A DNA stretch of 64,000 bases from Chelydra serpentina. Lineage: Eukaryota > Chordata > Testudines > Chelydridae. Both the position numbers and the translations under genes were made by a program. Position 1 is the stretch's first letter. Each line of letters begins with the position of its first letter. Shown here one piece after another: positions 58,691 to 64,000 of this stretch. The notes under the pieces were generated by a model. It saw only the letters and a list, made by a program, of their open reading frames with translations. It made no database searches and was not told the DNA's origin. Location: contig JBAIAC010000030.1 of assembly GCA_037349315.1 (NCBI GenBank), forward strand, positions 8,577,501 to 8,641,500, given 5' to 3'.

Positions 58691-58699
58691 TATTAAAGA

Positions 58700-59384
58700 T
58701 GGGGTCTTTCCAGAGTGGTAGCGCAGGATGTCAAAATGATAATGTATTTAAGCATTCATCTGGTTTGCAACCATTTTGTACCCAGCACACAAAGACATAG
58801 AAGGCTTCTAGTTTCGCACTCATTTCTCTGCACTTGTCATGATGCCATTGTGGGACCATAAGATAATGAGATGAATAGGAAGCATTTCCACAGCATGAGC
58901 AATGTATGAACATCATTATTAATGTTCTTACAAAATATCCCATCTCTACATGATGCCTACATATCTGAGATACAGCCCTCTGCTAGATATAAAAAGCCAT
59001 GACCATCCAACAGGGATCAGCTGTTTAATGGAAAGTCTGCTCTTTTTTCACTTTAAATTATATTTTATTATTTATGTCTCAGGTATAGAGTATATATACT
59101 GGGTGTTTCTTCAGGTTATAGTGGTAGAGAATGAATCCTTTCCCTTTCAAACAATTAAGTTTTGGCACAGATAATTGGAAATCTAGAAAATTTCTTCAGT
59201 TATTTACACATTGTACAAATCCACCAAAGTCAGTGGTATGTTAAATCAGTGCAACAATCGGTCTGATACATGTAAACCCTGCCTATATTCATAGTTGTGT
59301 GCATATTTAGGGCCAGATTCTGATAGTTTTACTCATATTCAATAATACCTTAGTCTTAGTCCCATTGGCTTCAATAAAGGTGCT
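58700..59384. other. Intergenic DNA with palindromic-type fragment at its end
   Basis: No gene was recognised. 59308-59384 plus 59558-59595 form the two halves of a degraded palindrome (gggccagattctgatagttt against gagagtgcaaaatctgacc) split by the element at 59396-59546. Confidence 0.55.
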
Positions 59385-59395
59385 TGTGGATTAAG

Positions 59396-59546
59396 TATCA
59401 GAGGGGTAGCCGTGTTAGTCTGGATCTGCAGAAGCAACAAAGAGTCATGTGGCACCTTATAGACTAACAGACGTATTGGAGCATAAGCTTTCGTGGGTGA
59501 ATACCCACTTCAGTCTGTAAGGTGCCACAGAACTCTTTGTCGCTTC
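59396..59546 (-). mobile_element. Snap-back copy of hammerhead-type element, 11-bp target duplication
   Basis: It starts tatcagaggggtagccgtg, related to the element at 10069. It is flanked by tgtggattaag at 59385-59395 and 59547-59557. Bases 59431-59465 and 59512-59546 are inverted copies of each other (31 of 35 match), so the 3' half is a reverse copy of the 5' half. The minus strand keeps a hairpin, GAAA and AGCT, but the CTGATGA box is shortened to CTGA, so the hammerhead core is broken. Confidence 0.75.
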
Positions 59547-59557
59547 TGTGGATTAAG

Positions 59558-62500
59558 GTATGACTCATATAAGTGAGAGTGCAAAATCTGACCATTAATA
59601 GTTTTAGGAGGACCTCAGAGACCATTGTGATGGGGACCATTTAAGGACATAAATGGACAGAGATATCTTTGTATGTGAATGCTGCCAGTATGGCTATAGG
59701 TTCCCAGGTCTCATTATGGTCCCTAGACGAATCAGCCAAGACAGTAATTCAAGGGCACGAGAGATTTGATCTCAGTGGGACTGTTCATGTGAGTAAAGTT
59801 ATTCACATGCTTAAGTGCCCGCAGATGCAAATTTTCAGCTTGCAAATTTTTGTTATAGGGCCGCAAGTTTTAAAAAAGGAATGTTGAACTGAAGATATTG
59901 TTCTGAATGAGTAAACTATTATTTTCAAGAAAATGAATTTTCCATATTGTAGGGAGCAACCATCAGATAGGTGTAGTTGCTATGGATGATTTATTGTATT
60001 TTGATGCCTCGAAAGTACTTGTACGGCCCACATTCTTGCAGTATCTGAGCACTTCGGAACCTTTAATATATTTACTCTCACAACACCCCTGTGAGGTAGG
60101 GAAGAACTGTTGTCTCCATTTTATAGTAAGAAATACCATCTCTTTACAGTTTATATCACCTGGAAGGGCTGTTCTACTAAGAAAGTGACTTTAAAAATGG
60201 TACCATATTGGTTGTCTCTCAATGACTTTCACATCAAATTGGTTTGGTTTACAAGTTAAAAGATGTTATTCATATTGGCCCAGCCCTGCGACCTGAGAGT
60301 TAAGGTATGTTCTTTCTGCTTATGCATCATCATCAGCGATAAAAACTCTACAAATTCTGCCTTGAGTTGCCTCTATGCAACTCCATTGTCATTTAGATCT
60401 GCTTTCACTCACTCTTGTAGTGCCTCGATTATCCTCAGTAGGGGCTCCCAGGTGAAAGGGAGACCAAAATTTGGCCAACAAAAGAGCAACTTACATTAAG
60501 ACAAACCCCAGCATCCAGGCAGTTCTCAAGGACTGGTGCTTAAGTTTACAATTCTTTTGATGGTGGAGTCAGAAGAGACGCTAGCTCACTCTCACCCTCC
60601 CATAGCTGTTTTGGCTCTGTAGGTGCTTGCAGGGGTAAAATGTAGTGAAAATATCATTTTCATAATAAATTAGGCACTCGTGACTTGGAATTAAAACAGG
60701 GAGAATCATTCATTATTAATAATTTCTTGGAATTTTGCCATCTTATTCTGTTTAGAGATTGTCCTCAAGCAGATTGTGGTTTTCTCTAACGTATTAATTA
60801 ATTGAAGTTTCGCCAAATAATTTCTGTTAGTAATTTTTGGTCTGTAGACCAAACTTGCAAATATTTGGCACCCAACATTCTAAATGTGATCTTTCTGTTG
60901 AATTTGATTGGACACACAGGTCACATGACATTGTTTCTGTTCCTTGACTGGTGCACCTGTGCCGAGAATCAGGTTTGCAGTGTGAATACTTGTGTTTACG
61001 AATTCAGAATTCACTTTCTACATGTATTTTCCTGAGCTTGGGCAAGTCTCTGTACTTCAGTAAAATGGCAATAATAATACTTACCTCAGAGGTATGTAGG
61101 GAGGCTAAATTCATTCGTGTTTGCAAAATGCTTTGAGATCTTTAGATGGAAGGTGCTATAATATTGCAAATTATTATTATTTATTAATATCTCATTGTTA
61201 TCACTCCTTACTGTAGTAGAAGTTCTCAGTCCTTTGCTTAAAGCTGTTCCCTGCAGTGTACAGAGAATCAGAGATGGTAGAAATATCTTGGAATGTTCTT
61301 AATATATTGTAAATTATGAGCTAGACAAGGTCCACAACCTGTTCCAACAGATTTTCTCGTTCTTAAGGCATTTTACTGTCAATACGCTCCGTAACAATGT
61401 GCTCAGAGTTGTTTAGGGACATGAAAAAATATTTACCTCAGCCTTCCACAATGTATTACTTATTGTTTGAAAAAGTTACTTCCTTTCTGTGCCAACAGTT
61501 ATCATCCTGGGAAACATATGGGAGAATAGCAGTGATATTGAAAATAATATGCTCTTTGCTAGGATAAGTTAATAGTGTTGTGCCACTGCAACACCAGCCA
61601 AAAACCACCATGTAAAACAATTTCTTTGGAAGCTCAACAAGTCTCAACATTTGTTAGCAAATAATTTAACTAGTATTGCATACATCAAATGATCCGGGCA
61701 GCCCCGGCTAAGTCTTTTTGAATCTTCGCCTTCCCATGAGTTCTTGAGGCCCCAAAGAGACTTTAACCATTACCACGAGTAGAACAATAATAATCTGATC
61801 TCTTCCCCAATATAAACTTTTCTTGAAAGAAGAGTTATTGGTGGGAGGGTGGGGCATGCAAGGGAGTACCTCAACCACGCCCATTAATGAGACTTCAATT
61901 TGCTCAAATTTGGCTGTCATCTTGGTTCCGCATCCTGGCGGGAGGAGCTACAGGAGGCCATCTTGATCCCCACCTCTGTTCTGCCAACAATTACAGCCTT
62001 TTATTCACATTAATAATGCTTTCCATCAGACACCCCCACACTTTCTCCCTTATGCTTAGGAGGAGTTCCTCATAAAAATCTGCAAGCCACTAACCTGTCC
62101 TCCTTAAATTTCACCTCTGTCTATAAAACACTTGATAATGGCTAGACCATTATCTTTACTCCTATCAACTGTTAGATGTATCTGCCTATCTCTTGTTGTA
62201 TATTTAATTGTACATTTTTGGGGGCAGCGACCATCTTTTTCATTAATTACATTACGAAGCACAGACCCTGATTGGCGCCTCTTAGGGCTTCCCATATAAC
62301 AAGTAAACAATAATAATTGGATCATTATTCATGTAACTAACTAGCTAGTTTACAGTATATACTGTACCACTGCCCTCTTCTGGATAGAATCCACCCTGTT
62401 CATCCATGTGTCATGGGCGCCATCCTGCTAATCAAATGGAGGTCAAGTTCTAGAGGCCAGCGTTTTCTTGCAGAGTGATGTGGGTTCTATCTTTACTGCT

Positions 62501-63320
62501 GCTGGGAAGTTCTGAGTTGCATCAATATGCAGTATAAAGATGGCTGTGAAGTCCTAGATGGTCACAGATGTGTTGCATTGTATTCCAGTGGTGGTATTCT
62601 GTGTTTTTCACTTTCAGACTGACTGGTTCTTTCTTGAAGCACCCATTTTATCACACACTGTATGTTATTTACTATCGAAAGACCCATTCTGTCTATGCAT
62701 GCAGTTATGTTGTGCAAGAGTATTTCATCACCTTGTACAAAAGAAAAAAAATGCAAACTTTGCATTCCTGGCAACTCTCCATTTTGTTGTATGTGAAAAG
62801 TGAGGGATAGACCAGAGAGGAGTTTGGAGGGAAAGGGAGAAAAATTAGGATAGAAGGGGAAGGAGAAAAGGAATGGGAGGTGGATGGAAAACTCCTCAAA
62901 TGTTTTGAACAATTGATAATTTCATATATCTAGCATGTTTTGTCCTGAGAGATTCAAAAACACTTTAGAGCTGGGTGAAATTATTCCGGTTCATAAAGTG
63001 CTGCCACCTCTGGGCCAGGGTGCAACAACTATTTTAACAGTGCACACCAGACTCTACACAGTGATATCAAAACTTTCAGGGGTGTAATAAAAATCTTTGA
63101 CCCTATGCAGGCTGGCCCACTGCCAGTTCCTTTCTGTTTATCAGAAGCTGAGATGCCGGCATGGAATAAGCAGGGTAGCAGTACAGCATGGAACATTTAT
63201 AGCAAGGCCAAATCTTTATGATGTCTCTTGGCCCAGTTTAGAGGAGAACACTGCTGGGACTGATTTCGGTTTTGATATCATACACTGAGGCTGCAGACCC
63301 TTAAGAGTACAAGCTGGAGA
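59558..63320. other. Intergenic DNA with old repeat fragments
   Basis: An L2/MIR-like fragment lies at 61030-61190, another short one near 60055-60125, and a G/A-rich stretch at 62800-62890. Short open frames here show no domain I recognise. Confidence 0.6.
61030..61190 (+). repeat. L2/MIR-type fragment
   Basis: The segment cttgggcaagtctctgtact, tacttacctcagaggtatg, gcaaaatgctttgagatctt and the end gcaaattattattattt is a good match in order to L2/MIR 3' ends. Confidence 0.75.
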
Positions 63321-63725
63321 AAAGAACATAGGAAACGTTAGGAATGAGAAAAGGCCATTCAAACACATTGATGCTTGTCTCTTGTAATACAACAGTTCCC
63401 CCAGGATAGCATCTAATTGCTTCTTGAATGAACCCACTGTCTTTGCCTCAACAACCTTGCCCAGTAGGGCCATTCCAAACATTTATTATTCTTTGAGTGA
63501 CAAAGCACTTCCTTACGTCTCTTCTGAATTTGTTTTTTTTGAACTTCCATGTATGCCCCCGATCCTGTCATCTATGCAGTTTCAAAAGTAGTAACATGCA
63601 TTGATATTATCCATTCGGCTAAGATTTTTGTATACTTCAGCTAGACCCCCCCATACGTCTTTTTTAAAAAGTTGAAAAGATTGAGTTTTTTAACCTTTCG
63701 GTAACTTCTACAATTTTATCCTGAA
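63321..63725 (-). mobile_element. Degraded CR1/L3-type LINE fragment
   Basis: On the minus strand MFGMALLGKVVEAKTVGSFK followed by KQLDAILGELL (codons about 63482-63390) is the NxWNGLPxxVVEAKTVGSFK-type end of a CR1/L3 ORF2. The upstream sequence also reads as LINE 3' sequence with many substitutions and indels. It is older than the copies at 43800 and 56396. Confidence 0.7.
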
Positions 63726-64000
63726 ACCAATTTGAGGGAAAAAATATTTGTTAAAGCCTGACTTACATTAGACCAAACTAGGTGAAAGCATAAAGTCTAC
63801 TTTGCAGTAAGTTTTCTTGTGGAGACTAAACCTACATTTAGTTTCCCTTATGCTTGCTTCAAGTTATTTTGACAAGAGTCAAGAAAGGATAGAACAAGAA
63901 TAAAATGCCTGATAAAATTTGGAAAAAAGGCTAAATGTAAAAATTGGTGATTTACATCTTTTTCCCCCCCAAGTAACAATGTTTGGGGGAAAGTAACTGT

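Noticed and set aside
40600..64000. Exons of a neighbouring protein-coding gene
   Set aside because: I looked for spliced coding blocks on both strands and found only retroelement-derived frames; nothing resembled the gene expected downstream of TCF7L2.

Overview
The window is vertebrate nuclear DNA, almost certainly from a turtle (Testudines) or a close archosauromorph relative. It carries the 3' two-thirds of one multi-exon gene on the + strand, the Wnt-pathway transcription factor TCF7L2 (TCF4). The taxon inference rests on the repeats: a tRNA-derived SINE with a CR1-type octamer tail, CR1 LINE fragments with long open reading stretches, many short hAT-like elements with 8-bp target duplications, palindromic MITEs, and short elements that appear to carry a hammerhead-ribozyme core. 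No bacterial or viral gene organisation is present.

Layout. Bases 1-10322 are intron upstream of the first recognisable coding exon. They include a candidate alternative first exon near 479-649 that ends in a strong splice donor in the right phase to join TCF7L2. Ten constitutive-type coding exons plus one alternative exon follow at 10323-10455, 12741-12843, 15687-15773, 22161-22286, 23304-23463, 24226-24333, 30661-30709, 31276-31326, 32449-32521, 33109-33181 (alternative) and 38411-38846. Leaving out 33109-33181, they join into a 441-codon open reading frame with consistent phases. It encodes the Groucho-interaction region, the LVPQ motif, the HMG box, the basic NLS, the C-clamp and two CtBP-type PLSL motifs. 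The 3' UTR runs from 38847 to about 40600, with three or more AATAAA signals.

The exon structure preserves the known combinatorial splicing of the family: an optional LVPQ tetrapeptide through a tandem donor, an optional 51-nt exon, two homologous mutually exclusive 73-nt C-clamp exons, and a last exon readable in two frames (E-type C-clamp tail, or a short tail that stops at 38490).

Bases 40600-64000 are intergenic and repeat-rich. They hold a solo LTR with a 5-bp target duplication nested inside a palindromic MITE, a 5'-truncated CR1 inserted into an older repeat, three hAT-like non-autonomous elements with 8-bp target duplications (one carrying an array of 59-bp hairpin units), a near-identical 0.4-kb direct repeat, and a snap-back element with an 11-bp target duplication. 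I found no second protein-coding gene. The most interesting signals are the hammerhead-like repeat family, the hairpin minisatellite inside a hAT-like element, the nested LTR/MITE, and the splice and coding plasticity of TCF7L2, including the candidate internal first exon.
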